NCBI RefSeq assembly: GCF_016863175.1
Contig: NZ_BOOJ01000084.1
Span: 1 to 36,597, forward strand
Origin: Paraplanobispora siamensis
Lineage (GTDB): Bacteria > Actinomycetota > Actinomycetes > Streptosporangiales > Streptosporangiaceae
Length of the DNA: 36,597 nt
Direction: 5' to 3'
The position numbers were made by a program, and so were the translations under genes. The notes under the pieces are model-generated. The model ran no database searches. It was given only the letters and a program-made list of their open reading frames with translations, and was not told the DNA's origin. Within the stretch, counting starts at the first letter, position 1. Every line of letters begins with the position of its first letter. Shown here piece after piece: positions 36,459 through 36,597 of the stretch.

Positions 36459-36597
36459 TCAGTGGGTGTCTGCCGGTTTCCGGCCGTCGCGAGCGGCTGT
36501 GTGGTCACGATCGGCGTCGAGGGATTCCTCGCTGGTCTTGGTGTGAGTCACATAGACGTAGGCCAGTGCGCCGAGGAACGGGACTATCGACGTCCAC
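36459..36597 (-). CDS. C-terminal end of a membrane protein (partial)
   Basis: The frame is open to the right edge and ends at 36459. The visible 45 residues are WTSIVPFLGALAYVYVTHTK followed by a hydrophilic tail ending GRKPADTH. One hydrophobic helix and a charged C-terminus point to a small membrane protein of the type with a PLDc_N or SHOCT-like region, but too little is visible to assign a family. Confidence 0.5.
   Translation of the reverse strand, partial: WTSIVPFLGALAYVYVTHTKTSEESLDADRDHTAARDGRKPADTH

Overview
The window is about 72% G+C by eye, with GTG starts, GTGA/ATGA stop-start overlaps and many small secreted proteins. These point to a filamentous actinomycete. The gene types (sensor kinases, STAND-type ATPase regulators, RiPP genes) would fit Streptosporangiales such as Nonomuraea or its relatives, but that placement is an inference. 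No rRNA, tRNA, CRISPR array, insertion sequence or prophage gene was seen.

Layout. 1-1.4 kb: a minus-strand pair, the N-terminal end of a sensor histidine kinase and an ABC-2 permease with no ATPase beside it. 1.4-5.5 kb: a region of decay with remnants of a PP2C-type phosphatase, a two-frame hypothetical gene and an MFS transporter. Two genes there look intact: a zinc-ribbon/HTH/double-stranded-RNA-binding protein and a secreted EEP-fold nuclease-like protein. 5.6-8.2 kb: a secreted protein, an APH-type kinase and an ArsI/CadI-type enzyme, with two copies of an AT-rich element. 8.5-11.7 kb: an SRPBCC-zinc dehydrogenase operon and a membrane protein facing it. 11.9-14.3 kb: a zinc-limitation locus. 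A CobW-family gene diverges from five genes for zinc-free ribosomal proteins (L33, L31B, L28, S14, L32) around a Zur-like box. 14.5-24.3 kb: single genes, among them an FHA-FAD monooxygenase fusion, a methyltransferase, a PNPOx-like protein, a beta-propeller, a CGNR regulator divergent from a LysE exporter, and a large STAND-like ATPase.

24.4-28.8 kb holds the most interesting system: a compact minus-strand RiPP operon. It consists of a Nif11-type precursor with a Cys/Ser/Thr-rich core, a SagB-type dehydrogenase, a fused E1-like/YcaO cyclodehydratase and a 2OG-Fe(II) oxygenase. The last three genes overlap at their boundaries. This is a complete azole/azoline (TOMM) modification set plus an unusual tailoring oxygenase, with no recognisable transporter or immunity gene in the window.

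29-33.6 kb: an AraC regulator, a DHFR-like reductase, an S41 protease lipoprotein, a small secreted protein and a pentapeptide-type membrane protein. 33.6-36.4 kb: a chromate-resistance operon (LMW-phosphatase-like protein, ChrB split into two genes, ChrA) behind a perfect 31-bp operator-like palindrome. The window ends in the C-terminus of a membrane protein.

Metal handling recurs (Zur-type regulon, ArsI/CadI, Chr operon). Protein identities come from motif recognition in the translations. No database search was run.
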